Below are positions 26,827 to 36,257 of a stretch of 64,000 bases of DNA, piece by piece. Position 1 is the stretch's first letter. Each line of letters opens with the position of its first letter. The position numbers were made by a program, and so were the translations under genes. The DNA is from JAYWGN01 sp043778255 (GTDB taxonomy: Bacteria > Bacteroidota > Bacteroidia > Chitinophagales > Chitinophagaceae). The stretch is taken from assembly GCA_043778255.1 (NCBI GenBank), contig JAYWGN010000040.1, forward strand, positions 30,854 through 94,853. The letters are read 5' to 3'. A model generated the notes under the pieces. The model was not told the DNA's origin. It saw only the letters and a program-made list of their open reading frames with translations, and ran no database searches.

Positions 26827-28516
26827 ATGTAAGTTAGTTGGTATTTTTATATTTGCCAAATTTTTATTAGCACCCAATTCCTTACTTGCCCAAATAAACC
26901 CTACTACACCCAACAGTTACCACACACCGTTAAGCTACGCTGCTTTTCTATTACCTACTGCAACTGATGTGGTAATACTTAATGGCAATGCACTACAAGC
27001 TATAGTAGCTACGACGCCTACCCCTACTTTATATTGGGACGATAATAATGGTCACAAATCCAGCATAAATATAGCAACACAAGCAAACTTTCCAATTACT
27101 GCTACAGTATATGCCGATGATATTGCCTTAACTATAAATAATACTGGCGATGTATATGCCTATATAACCTGCCGAGTATTGTTAAGTAGCAACATTACAG
27201 AAATTCATTTATGTGCTTTTAGATGGGTGCCTACTTCATATGCTTTTCAATTTTTACCTTATATATTAACCTTACAAGATACAAGGCCTACGACTGCTGA
27301 TGTGTTTGATGCGGTAAAAATAGATTGTACCAAACCCAATTACAATTTAACACCACCTAATCCTGCCCTTAATGCTAACATAGCATTTACTTGGAGTAAA
27401 AGTGGTAGTATATACGCATCTAAAGGTATTGTTAACTTTGCTAACGGTACATTAACTAACTTGCAAACCAACCAATTTATTACAATTGGAGTGAAACCAG
27501 ATGTAGGCATGATGTATTATTCAAGTACGAGTGATTGTTACATTTCTTCAATTAATAGCAATGTTGTTAATGTAAATAGTTTTAACACTGGGGCTCAAAT
27601 TCAAATGTATGCAAGTAGTAATACTATACGTACAGTAAGTGTAAGTCATGCATATGGCGTTATGGTTGCAATAAACGTATTAGACAATGTTAACAAAAAG
27701 TCAAACATTATATTTGTACATAATTGTAGCACATTTTGTAATTTTTTTGGTATGATTCCACAAAATTTAAACAATGAATTAGAACAAAATTGTACTAATA
27801 ACTTAAATTATAAGTATACTGGCTTTCCTCAAATTAAATTGATACAAGAAGATGTGCATGGTTATTTTATATTTGAAGTTGTGTGGCAGCAAGTTTTTTG
27901 TAATGGTAGCGATGTTTGTACAATACAAGCTATTACCAAACGGATAAATTGGCATGCTTCTAATCCTCCTATTCCTATTAGTACACCCTTTATTTATTTA
28001 AATTCAGATTTAAGTAAAAATTCTTTTTCCTCAAGTTTGAGCTACGGATATAGTATTAATTCATTTCCCTCTGTTGTAAGAATGGGTTATTCATTTAATT
28101 TAATGGACAAAAATACTAGCCTCAATGGGTTAGTGGGCTATAAGGTAAAAACAACACCTTATTCATTATTTACAACAGATGATGGTACATTAAAAACATC
28201 TCAATCAAAAAATAATTCAATTGATGGAGCTGTTAATCAAATAGGAAATGTAAATATAGAAGATGTAAGCACAAATAAACCAGAAGTCATATTTTACCCA
28301 AATCCAACAACTAAAGCAATATTTTTACAAAGTAATATACCAATATTGAAAGTAGCAATTTGCAGTGTAAATGGTGTAGTGTTAAAGGCTAAAAGCTTTT
28401 CATACACTAAGCTAGGTGCAGCTATTGATGTAAGTGATTTAATTAATGGTCAGTATTTTTTAAAAATATATACAAGTGAAGGAAAAATACTAAATAAAAA
28501 ATTTATTAAAAACTAA
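26827..28516 (+). CDS. Secreted protein with T9SS type A sorting domain; start codon displaced by one base
   Basis: The C-terminal 80 residues carry a type A sorting domain: EVIFYPNPTTKAIFLQS, IPILKVAICSVNGVVL, and NGQYFLKIYTSEGKIL. The rest (about 480 residues) is unfamiliar. The frame is open well upstream of the GTG at 26969 and encodes a convincing signal peptide (KLVGIFIFAKFLLAPNSLLAQ), but no in-frame start. An ATG at 26827 is off by exactly one base: removing T26830 would give ATG-AAG-TTA and join them. So the gene either lost its start by a one-base insertion, or carries a sequencing error, or starts at the GTG without export. Confidence 0.7.
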
Positions 28517-28526
28517 AGTGAAATTT

Positions 28527-29594
28527 ATGAAAACATTAAAAATAATAATATTCCTACTTATAATTTTAACTAATGGTGTAAACTTAATAGCACAAAGGGG
28601 TTCAGCATCCCAACAATTACTACAATTTAATGCTACTTATTTTCCTAATATTATTCGTAATTACAAGTTAGTAAGTTGTAACCCTCCCATCGCACAACCT
28701 ATATGTACCTATATACTAAACAATGTGTATGGTACTAACCCTAACCCAAGTATCAATAATCCTTTTGGTAATAACGATATTCCATTTTGGAACAACTCAC
28801 ATGACATGCCTAGGTTAGCCGATCCCTTTTTAGGAATTGTAGTACCTCCAGGTGCTTCTAACTTTGCACTTATGCCTTACTCTAATCAAGGCGGTGCAAA
28901 TTTGAGTAGTGGGATAGTACAAAAAATTGCCCCATTACAGGCAGGGCAAAATTATTTGATGAGATTTTTTGAAAAAAATGCTTCATTCTTCTTTTTAAAT
29001 AGTATGGCAAAAGTAGAAATTTACTTAATAAATTGTACCGACTATCAAAACTTTAATGTAAATGGTAATACATTACCAGCAGTGCCACAAAGTTCTCAAC
29101 GTATATTTTGTGAAACAAATTATGCCGCAAGTTTACAATTAACACCTTGGCAAAATAGGGTATTTACTTTTCAAGCAAATAGTAATTATGATATGATTTG
29201 GGTATTTGCTACACCTACATTAACTGGCTTATATCCACAAAGCTTTTATTGTTTTACATTAGCCGAGTTAATTAATGCATCTACTTTTAGTATTACCGAC
29301 GTTAACGCCAATAACCCTAATACTTGTAATGCAAGCCTTTATGCAAGTTGTCAAGTTACAGGTGCTTTATTTACTTGGACAGGTCCAAGTGGGCAAGTTT
29401 TTACAGGTAATTACTTGTTAGTTGATAGAGGGGTACCAAGTAATGTAGGTGTATGGACTTTGACATTAACTGTACCAACCGCTGACCCAAGTAACTCTAC
29501 TTGTGGTAATAATATTGAAGTATCCTCCCAAATTAATCTCACTCTTTGTGGAGCAGCAGCACCTAATTGTATTAATCTACCTTTAATACAATAA
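28527..29594 (+). CDS. Hypothetical secreted protein
   Basis: From the ATG at 28527 (the frame opens at a GTG at 28518), a 355-residue protein with a signal peptide (KTLKIIIFLLIILTNGVNLIAQ). I do not recognise the body. The first 240 residues include several aromatic-rich segments (YLMRFFEKNASFFFLN), and the C-terminal 90 residues resemble an Ig-like domain with conserved Cys residues (NTCNASLYASCQVTGALFTW). It follows the T9SS type A gene by 10 bp and is probably co-transcribed. It has no recognisable sorting tail. Confidence 0.7.
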   Translation: MKTLKIIIFLLIILTNGVNLIAQRGSASQQLLQFNATYFPNIIRNYKLVSCNPPIAQPICTYILNNVYGTNPNPSINNPFGNNDIPFWNNSHDMPRLADPFLGIVVPPGASNFALMPYSNQGGANLSSGIVQKIAPLQAGQNYLMRFFEKNASFFFLNSMAKVEIYLINCTDYQNFNVNGNTLPAVPQSSQRIFCETNYAASLQLTPWQNRVFTFQANSNYDMIWVFATPTLTGLYPQSFYCFTLAELINASTFSITDVNANNPNTCNASLYASCQVTGALFTWTGPSGQVFTGNYLLVDRGVPSNVGVWTLTLTVPTADPSNSTCGNNIEVSSQINLTLCGAAAPNCINLPLIQ

Positions 29595-29636
29595 AATAAT
29601 TCACTGAAGCTAAGTTTTTTAAATAGTTTTTAATGT

Positions 29637-29673
29637 AAAGGCTATAAGAGATTAGTTACTCTTATAGCCTTTT
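29637..29673. terminator. Strong bidirectional terminator
   Basis: AAAGGCTATAAGAG pairs perfectly with CTCTTATAGCCTTT around an 8-base loop, with T-rich DNA following. It separates the convergent secreted-protein and AlkB-like genes. Confidence 0.85.
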
Positions 29674-29697
29674 TACTCTTTGAACTGTACTCATAAT

Positions 29698-30747
29698 TTA
29701 TATTGTACTAGTTTCCTCAATCCGCTTCACCCTTTTGTTCATTACGTAAAACCATAAAGGCGGTACAGTAGCTAATAACATACTACCAGGGTAGCCTGTA
29801 GGTAGTTGTGGTGCATCGTTGTGGTGGCGTAGTATTTGGTATTTTCTACTAGCTAAGTAGTGGTGGTCGCTGTGGCGTGTAAGTTCAAACAATAGTAACC
29901 TCCCAAAGGTATGATTGCTATTCCAACTATGTTGTGGCATTGTTCTTTCATAGTTTCCATTAGCTTGCTGCTTACGTTGCAAACCGTAGTGTTCTATATA
30001 GTTAACGGTTTCTAATAATAATATGCCAAATAAGGCTGCACCTAAAAAGTATAGTGTAACTATACCACCAAATACAAAGTATATACTACCTACTAACACC
30101 AGTTGAATAATATGTGCTTGTAGCATTTCATTATAAATGCTTAGTGTAGGCTTACCTAATTTTTTAACATCATTATTAGCAATATGCCAAGCACTAATGT
30201 ACGATAGCCCAATGGTACGAAAAAAGAAAAGGTAAAGTATTTCGTTGTACCTAGCACTACTAGGGTCGTTGGGAGTAGCTACATTTTTGTGATGCCCTTT
30301 ATTATGCTCTATAAAAAAGTGCATATATAACGAACTTAATAAAGTTATTTTAGCTAAGGTTTGTTCTAATTTGTTTTTTCGATGGCCCAACTCATGCCCT
30401 ACATTAATACCAAATGTACCACACAATATACCCATCGATATTATACGACCGCTAACATCAGTAATAGTTAATGCAGTGGCGCTAAATGATTGTAAGAAAA
30501 AAAATAAAGTTGGAAATTGTAGTAACACTATAATGTACAAAAGGTAATCATAAGTTTTATCTTGCTTTGCTAATTCCTCTTCTGCAGCACTCATATTCAA
30601 TTCGTTTTGGGGTAGTACAAGTTCTAATAATGGAACTACACCAAATGAATATATAGGTACTAACCAACAATAAATACCCTGTTGGGTAAATGAAATGTAA
30701 GCAAGTATATAAAACACAATGGGATTGAGGTATTTAATATATTTCAT
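29698..30747 (-). CDS. AlkB-like integral membrane di-iron monooxygenase / desaturase
   Basis: A 349-residue membrane protein of the alkane 1-monooxygenase group. All the histidine motifs of the di-iron centre are visible: HELGHR, EHNKGHH, NYIEHYGL and LTRHSDHH, in the order and spacing of AlkB, with several membrane segments at the N-terminus. It should hydroxylate a hydrophobic alkyl chain, in the inner membrane. No rubredoxin or reductase is encoded nearby, so electrons must come from elsewhere. The physiological substrate could be alkanes or a lipid. Confidence 0.88.
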   Translation of the reverse strand: MKYIKYLNPIVFYILAYISFTQQGIYCWLVPIYSFGVVPLLELVLPQNELNMSAAEEELAKQDKTYDYLLYIIVLLQFPTLFFFLQSFSATALTITDVSGRIISMGILCGTFGINVGHELGHRKNKLEQTLAKITLLSSLYMHFFIEHNKGHHKNVATPNDPSSARYNEILYLFFFRTIGLSYISAWHIANNDVKKLGKPTLSIYNEMLQAHIIQLVLVGSIYFVFGGIVTLYFLGAALFGILLLETVNYIEHYGLQRKQQANGNYERTMPQHSWNSNHTFGRLLLFELTRHSDHHYLASRKYQILRHHNDAPQLPTGYPGSMLLATVPPLWFYVMNKRVKRIEETSTI

Positions 30748-31125
30748 AAGCGACTTAGTTAGTTATATTGCTCAGTTGTATAAAAGTAGGTATAATTTCT
30801 TTTAATGTAAAACTACTAAAAAAACAACTTATTCAATTTGCGTTATACAAAATGCATAATGCTAAATATATTTACAGCTTGGTTAATTTTTTATCCAACA
30901 ATTTTTTTTAATAAAAGTTGTCTTTTCTAGTTATAATATAAACTTACTAAAATAAATCATAAGCATTACTATAAGTTCCTTTTTTGTAACGTTAACTTAT
31001 TCATTTTTGTCGTTATTATTTAATTAATATTGGTATAACCAGTTACAACCGTTTAGGTAATATTACTTATACTAATAAACCTATTAATAATAAACCTACA
31101 ACACAAAAACATTTATTAATTTTGG
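30748..31125. other. 378-bp divergent intergenic region
   Basis: AT-rich gap between the AlkB-like gene and a small membrane protein. The only element I can support is TAATTTTG at 31117-31124, an exact TAnnTTTG -7 box for the plus-strand gene. No ORF or notable hairpin otherwise. Confidence 0.45.
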
Positions 31126-31146
31126 ATGTTATCAAAAAAAAATTCA

Positions 31147-31314
31147 ATGGGAGTACTTAACCAAATTGCCGAATACCTGTACCTTAAAAAGAAAGACCCT
31201 AACCGTACTATTACCAAATGGGAAGGTTATATGCATGGCATGAACCGTATATCAATACTTATGTTTTTGGTTGCTGTTACAATTGTAATTATTAAATTAG
31301 CTACACGTAAATAA
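31147..31314 (+). CDS. Small membrane protein (DUF6728-like)
   Basis: A 55-residue protein from the ATG at 31147: QIAEYLYLKKKDP, then HGMNRISILMFLVAVTIVII as a single C-terminal membrane segment. It resembles a small Bacteroidota family I remember as DUF6728. The frame opens at 31126, but the -7 box at 31117-31124 makes that start unlikely. Function unknown. Confidence 0.6.
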   Translation: MGVLNQIAEYLYLKKKDPNRTITKWEGYMHGMNRISILMFLVAVTIVIIKLATRK

Positions 31315-31336
31315 AGGTATTTTTTTGCATTTACAA

Positions 31337-31849
31337 ATGGACAATAATACATTATTTTACGAAAAACAACAACTCTACCTTCCTTGGTTATGGCTTATAT
31401 TGGCTCTAGTTAATGGTTTATTTATTTATGCCATAGTACAACAAACCGCTACTGGCACACCATTTGGCGATAAGCCAATGCCCACAATTGGACTAATTAT
31501 AACTGAAGTTATATTTTTAGCTTTTACAATAATGCTTATTACTGCTAAGCTACATACCAAAATAACTGCCACTAGTATTTTAGTAAAATTTTCGCCGTTT
31601 CACCTTGGCTACAAATATTACCAATGGGAGCAAATAAGCAAATGCTATGTACGAAATTTTTCGCCAATTGGCGACTTTGGAGGTTGGGGTATTAGGTACG
31701 GTATTATGGGCAAAGGCAAAGGCTATATAGTTAGTGGCAATGTAGGTTTGCAATTAGAAATGAAGGGTAAAAAAACATTACTCATAAGTACCAAACAACC
31801 AGTACAAATTAATGCACTAATTACACAATTAGGACAATTAAAAACATAA
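31337..31849 (+). CDS. Membrane protein of unknown function (DUF6141-like)
   Basis: A 170-residue protein (start ATG 31337, frame opens at 31325). Two membrane segments at about 15-35 and 50-72 precede a PH-like beta domain with TKITATSILVKFSPFH, GWGIRYGIMGKGKGYIVSGN and LQLEMKGKKTLLISTKQP, which resembles DUF6141-type proteins from memory. It is 22 bp after the previous small membrane protein, suggesting one transcript. Function is unknown. Confidence 0.6.
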   Translation: MDNNTLFYEKQQLYLPWLWLILALVNGLFIYAIVQQTATGTPFGDKPMPTIGLIITEVIFLAFTIMLITAKLHTKITATSILVKFSPFHLGYKYYQWEQISKCYVRNFSPIGDFGGWGIRYGIMGKGKGYIVSGNVGLQLEMKGKKTLLISTKQPVQINALITQLGQLKT

Positions 31850-31946
31850 CCAATTTTACTTTTTCAAAAGTATCTATTACAATTAATTTACTATTTGTTA
31901 ATTGCTTAATACAAACTATCTTTATGGCTACAACAAACAAATTGCT

Positions 31947-32444
31947 ATGCCACTTAACACACCTTTTATTAGTGAGTTACAACACGAAATTGCTACTACT
32001 CGTAAGTTTTTAGCTGCTTATCCATTGGATAACCCCGATTATAAACCACACGAAAAATCGATGACTATTAAGCAACTTACACAACATGTAGCTGAGCTTA
32101 TTGGTTGGGTAAGTTACACCATTACACAATCGGAGCTTGACTTTGCTACACATAAAATGGTAACCGTACCTACTGATACTATTGAAAATTTGTTAGCACA
32201 TTATAACCAATTAGCCTCCAAAGCATTAGCCGATTTGGAAACTGTAACCGACGAACAAATGAGAGAGCCTTGGACTTTGAGGTCGGGTGAAAATATTATA
32301 TTTACTATGCCCAAAATTGCTACTATTAGAGCATTTGCAATGAACCATACTGTACACCATCGTGCTCAGTTAGGTGTATATTATAGGTTGCTCAATATAC
32401 CTGTTCCAAGTTCATTTGGCCCAAGTGCCGATGCTGCAATGTAA
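31947..32444 (+). CDS. DinB-family protein
   Basis: A four-helix-bundle protein of the DinB/YfiT family (metal-dependent, often thiol-transfer enzymes or stress proteins). From the ATG at 31947 it is 165 residues long. Visible metal-ligand helices are LTQHVAELIGWV and NHTVHHRAQLGVYYRLL, with the closing IPVPSSFGPSAD. The frame opens earlier (31902), but those extra residues do not fit the family. A long tandem repeat begins right after the stop. Confidence 0.85.
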   Translation: MPLNTPFISELQHEIATTRKFLAAYPLDNPDYKPHEKSMTIKQLTQHVAELIGWVSYTITQSELDFATHKMVTVPTDTIENLLAHYNQLASKALADLETVTDEQMREPWTLRSGENIIFTMPKIATIRAFAMNHTVHHRAQLGVYYRLLNIPVPSSFGPSADAAM

Positions 32445-32445
32445 G

Positions 32446-32652
32446 GAGTCAGAGAGTCAAAGGAGTCAAAAGAGTCAAAAGGAGTCAAAAGAGTCAAAAG
32501 GAGTCAAAAGAAGTCAAATAGTCAAAAGAAGTCAAAAGAGTCAAATAGTCAAAAGAAGTCAAAAGGAGTCAAAGGAGTCAAAAGAGTCAAAAGGAGTCAA
32601 AGGAGTCAAAAGAGTCAAAAGGAGTCAAAAGAGTCAAATAGTCAAATTAGTC
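32446..32652. repeat. Tandem repeat of an AGTCAAAAG-type unit (about two dozen copies)
   Basis: An uninterrupted array of 7-10-bp units (AGTCAAA with variable AG or GG additions) begins directly after the dinB-like stop codon. I count about 24 GTCA cores. There are no spacers, so it is a slippage-type array rather than a CRISPR. It lies in the leader region of the penicillin acylase gene. Confidence 0.9.
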
Positions 32653-32712
32653 ATTGTCAATTGTCAATTGTCCATTATCAATTATCAATTGTCCATTATC
32701 AATTATTTATTA
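32653..32712. repeat. CAATTGTCAATTGTCCATTATCAATTAT-type repeat
   Basis: Direct and inverted copies of the words CAATTGTC and ATTATCAATT, right before the start of the penicillin acylase gene; the same words occur at 1549-1606 and 35606-35632. They can pair into hairpins in the mRNA leader. Confidence 0.7.
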
Positions 32713-32722
32713 TTTAAAAGAA

Positions 32723-35200
32723 ATGAAATACATAAAATTTATAGCAGCTTTAGCTTGTACCCTAATGCTTGTAATAGCCTTAAACACACAGTTTGGTGCT
32801 GCTCCGCCTTTTGGAAAGTTTTTAAGTCCGCAACATGGCTTTTGGAAAAATGGTGACAACCCCGCCGATTTTAAAGATGCTAATTTAAAATTTGCTAACC
32901 TCAAAGGCAATGTACAGGTGTATATGGATAAAAGGTTAGTGCCACATATATTTGCCGATAAGGAGGAAGATGCCCTATTTGTACAAGGCTATATACATGC
33001 CAAATATAGGCTATGGCAAATGGAATTTCAAACCCATTATGCAGCTGGTCGACTTTGCGAAATAGTAGGCGAAAAAGCGCTACCACTCGACCGTAAATTT
33101 AGGCGATTAGGTATGGTATATGCTGCCCAAAACTCAGTAAAAGAAACCGAGAAAAACCCACTTACCAAAATGGCTTACGACAATTACACAGCTGGTGTAA
33201 ATGCATACATTGACCAATTGCAACCTAACGATTTGCCATTGGAGTATAAGCTGCTTAATTACCAACCCGAACACTGGACTAACCTCAAAACATCGTTGTT
33301 GTTAAAATATATGAGTTACGATTTGAGTGGTTATGAGGATGATTTTGAAAAAGAAAATACGAAAGCCATCTTATCAAAAATATTGTACGAAACTGCCTAC
33401 CAATATGGCAATGATAGCCTTAGCGCAATAGCACCCAACAGCACCACATTTAACAAACCAGGCATAGCATTAAAAATACCTGCCAATGTGGATAGTGTAT
33501 ATTTTAATTATAAAAATAACAATGCTACAACCGATATAAAAGATGCCACAAAACCCGATAAAAATAATGGAAGTAATAATTGGGCTGTAAGTGGTAGCAA
33601 AACAAAAAGTGGTAAACCCATACTATGCAACGACCCTCACCTAGCCCTCAACCTACCAAGCCTTTGGTACGAAATGCAAATACACACACCAACCTATAAC
33701 ACTTATGGAGCCTCACTACCTGGCACTCCTGCAATTATTATAGGGTTTAATGATAGCTGCAGCTTTGGCTTTACCAATGCCATGAGAGATGTAAGAGATT
33801 ACTATGAAATAAAATTTAAGAACAACACAAAAGCCGAATATTGGTTTAGCAATACTTGGCAAAAAACAACCCTTACTTACGATACTATAAAGTGCAAGGG
33901 TTCACCCGATTATATTGATACAATTGCTTATGTAAAAGAGTTTGGGCCTGTAATGTACGATGCTAGCTACCGAGGTATAGGCATTGGCGATACAATGCCC
34001 AACCGTACCAATGGCAAAAATTATGCAGTACGTTGGATAGCCCACGACCCTAGCAATGAGTTACTCACCTTTATGCTACTCAACCGTAGTAAAAACTTTA
34101 ATGATTACCAAACTGCAATAAGTACTTTTATTTGCCCTGGGCAAAATATGATATTTGCTTGTAACAGTGGCGATATTGGCATAAAACAACAAGGTAAGTT
34201 TCCTGCAAAGTGGTACAGGCAGGGCGACTTTCCCATGCCAGGGTTTGATAGCAGTTATATGTGGCAAGGTATGATACCCGAAAACGAAAATTACCTAATA
34301 AAAAACCCCGACCGAGGCTTTGTAAGTAGTGCCAACCAATACCCCTACAACACGGCTACATACCCATACTACTTAGGTGGTACTTACATGACGCCAAGAG
34401 GCTACTATATAAACCAACAATTGGAATTGATGAGTAGCATAACCCCACAGGATATGCAAACGTTACAAAACAGTAATTATAATAGCTACGCTAAAATGAT
34501 GTTGCCAGTATTGCTACAACATATAAATGAAGCCTCTTTAAATGCTGATGCAAAGCAGTATATAGCTGCGCTAAAAAATTGGAACTTTAGAGGCGATACA
34601 GGTTCGGTAGGGCAAACACTCTTTTACCTTTGGCATAACCAATTAGAAGAGTCAATATGGAAAGATGAGTTTGCCAAAACTAAAAATTATATACTACCCC
34701 AAGAAACCACATTATATGACGCCCTGCATAGAGATACTGCAATGGCATTTGTTGACAATATTAATACTCCCAAAAGGGAAAATTTAACTCAGGTAGCTAC
34801 CGATGCATTTAATAGTATACTCCCTGTCATAAAGGCTTTAAAGCAAAGCAACCAACTTACTTGGAGCAATTACAAAACTACTATGGTAAAGCATTTGTTA
34901 GATAAGGATAATAATATGGCATTGAGCCGATTTAACCAAACTATAGGTGGTGGTGTACACATGCTCAATGCTACAAGCAAAAACCATGGGCCAAGTTGGA
35001 AAATGATAGTACACATGACCGACAAAGTGGAGGCTTATGGAATATATCCTGGTGGGCAAAGTGGTAACCCCGGTAGCGCTTACTACGATAATTTTATAAG
35101 CACTTGGGCAAGTGGGCAATATTACAAACTATGGCTAATGCAAACCAATGAAACAAAAAGTAGTGATATATTCTTTACCTTAAATTTTAGTAAACTGTAA
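32723..35200 (+). CDS. Penicillin-acylase-family N-terminal nucleophile amidohydrolase
   Basis: A periplasmic or secreted amidase. From the ATG at 32723 it has 825 residues with a signal-like N-terminus (FIAALACTLMLVIAL). The alpha part includes FVQGYIHAKYRLWQMEF, and the self-cleavage site is at G|SNNWAVSG (Ser about residue 284), after which the new N-terminal Ser is the nucleophile. FGFTNAMRDVRDYYE and LVNPD-like motifs of the beta subunit follow. Relatives cleave penicillins, acyl-homoserine lactones or other acyl amides; the true substrate cannot be told from sequence. The frame opens at 32654 but those residues are repeat-encoded. Confidence 0.9.
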   Translation: MKYIKFIAALACTLMLVIALNTQFGAAPPFGKFLSPQHGFWKNGDNPADFKDANLKFANLKGNVQVYMDKRLVPHIFADKEEDALFVQGYIHAKYRLWQMEFQTHYAAGRLCEIVGEKALPLDRKFRRLGMVYAAQNSVKETEKNPLTKMAYDNYTAGVNAYIDQLQPNDLPLEYKLLNYQPEHWTNLKTSLLLKYMSYDLSGYEDDFEKENTKAILSKILYETAYQYGNDSLSAIAPNSTTFNKPGIALKIPANVDSVYFNYKNNNATTDIKDATKPDKNNGSNNWAVSGSKTKSGKPILCNDPHLALNLPSLWYEMQIHTPTYNTYGASLPGTPAIIIGFNDSCSFGFTNAMRDVRDYYEIKFKNNTKAEYWFSNTWQKTTLTYDTIKCKGSPDYIDTIAYVKEFGPVMYDASYRGIGIGDTMPNRTNGKNYAVRWIAHDPSNELLTFMLLNRSKNFNDYQTAISTFICPGQNMIFACNSGDIGIKQQGKFPAKWYRQGDFPMPGFDSSYMWQGMIPENENYLIKNPDRGFVSSANQYPYNTATYPYYLGGTYMTPRGYYINQQLELMSSITPQDMQTLQNSNYNSYAKMMLPVLLQHINEASLNADAKQYIAALKNWNFRGDTGSVGQTLFYLWHNQLEESIWKDEFAKTKNYILPQETTLYDALHRDTAMAFVDNINTPKRENLTQVATDAFNSILPVIKALKQSNQLTWSNYKTTMVKHLLDKDNNMALSRFNQTIGGGVHMLNATSKNHGPSWKMIVHMTDKVEAYGIYPGGQSGNPGSAYYDNFISTWASGQYYKLWLMQTNETKSSDIFFTLNFSKL

Positions 35201-35245
35201 ATTAAGTCACCGCATATTATTTAAAAAGTATAAAACTTACAACAC

Positions 35246-35602
35246 ATGAAATTTATAATATCAATACTACTAACTGCATTATTATCATTTGCAGTAGGGT
35301 TGCAATTGCCGTGGTGGGCTATAAGCATAGCAGCTTGTATAGTAGCATTTGCCGTACCTCAAAAAGCTTTTAAAAGCTGGTTAGTAGGGTTTATAGCACT
35401 ATTTTTACTATGGGCAGGTTTGGCTATATATGCCAATGCTAATGGTAGCCAACTTATGAGCAATCAAATAGCCAATATACTACCACTCAAAGGCAATACA
35501 ACTATTCTTATTGCAGTTACTGCATTTATTGGTGGCTTGGTAGGAGGCTTTGGGTCATTAACAGGCAGCTTGGGGCGTAAGTTATTTAGTAAAGCTAAGT
35601 AA
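35246..35602 (+). CDS. Hypothetical small membrane protein
   Basis: A 118-residue protein with four hydrophobic segments (about residues 3-20, 25-42, 48-64 and 88-108), the last Gly-rich (FIGGLVGGFGSLTGSLGRK). I do not recognise it. It lies 45 bp after the penicillin acylase gene in the same direction. Confidence 0.6.
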   Translation: MKFIISILLTALLSFAVGLQLPWWAISIAACIVAFAVPQKAFKSWLVGFIALFLLWAGLAIYANANGSQLMSNQIANILPLKGNTTILIAVTAFIGGLVGGFGSLTGSLGRKLFSKAK

Positions 35603-36257
35603 TAAAGAAAAATTGATAATTGACAATTAACATAGCTATAAAGTTTTTTTTTAAGCAATTGTTATATAATAATATTGTTGGCTTAATGGTAAAATGACAC
35701 CTCAAAATTTCATATCAAAACTAAGTTGGCAACATGTTGTAATCCATTTTCATACCCATTAAGGCATATTCTCTCATTTTGTTAAACACTCCTATACTAC
35801 TGATATTTACTTAAATTGCAATAGCACTATTTAAGATACTGCATAACATAGCAACACCTGGCTCCCTATATGCATTTGGCAATATTCTACTACCACCTCA
35901 ACTTAATGTCGCATTTTGAGATTTCAAGTTTTTAATAGGTGGCTGAATGATAGCAAACACTAACATAGGCGATATACATGCCATTACTAATTATAGTTGT
36001 ATATACCACAACCACCCAAACCTGCATAGCTCAATAGCATTACAAAAAGCCCAAGCAATGGCGGATACGTAAGGGTAGCTCCTGTGCCGTAGGCACAGAG
36101 CCGTAGCGAAGCGAAGCCTGAAGTAGCCGCTACTACTGCTGCACAAAGGTGTACTGCTGCTATTGCCAATTAAAAAAAAACAACTTGGTTGCACTTACTT
36201 TTTGATACCACAACCGCTTATTGTACCTTTGTACTCTCACTGTTATAAATTACAACT
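35603..36257. other. 655-bp intergenic region, probably decayed sequence
   Basis: No convincing ORF. The region holds an AATTGATAATTGACAATTAA repeat word (35606-35632), an inverted CTCAAAAT pair (35701 and about 35912) and, at 36082-36098, a GC-rich hairpin CTGTGCC-GTA-GGCACAG followed by a GC-rich tail (CCGTAGCGAAGCGAAGCC). The latter looks like a dispersed extragenic palindrome. The right end carries the aspS promoter. Confidence 0.5.
36201..36231 (+). promoter_or_regulatory. aspS promoter (TTTG-19-TACCTTTG)
   Basis: Canonical Bacteroidota sigma promoter: TTTG at 36201-36204, 19 bp, then TACCTTTG at 36224-36231. The predicted start lies near 36238, leaving a leader of about 20 nt before the ATG at 36258. 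Confidence 0.75.

Noticed and set aside
32446..32652. Regular repeats that could suggest a CRISPR array
   Set aside because: Units are 7-10 bp, run head to tail without spacers, and no cas genes are near.
32374..32856. Open frame of 160 codons crossing the tandem repeat
   Set aside because: It is encoded by the repeat itself (Ser/Gln/Lys/Glu periodic) and overlaps two better genes.
35690..35920. Possible MITE or transposase relic with CTCAAAAT inverted ends
   Set aside because: Only 8 bp of the ends match, there is no target duplication, and no frame resembles a transposase.
36082..36098. CTGTGCC-GTA-GGCACAG hairpin as terminator
   Set aside because: No T-run follows on either strand; better described as an extragenic palindrome.
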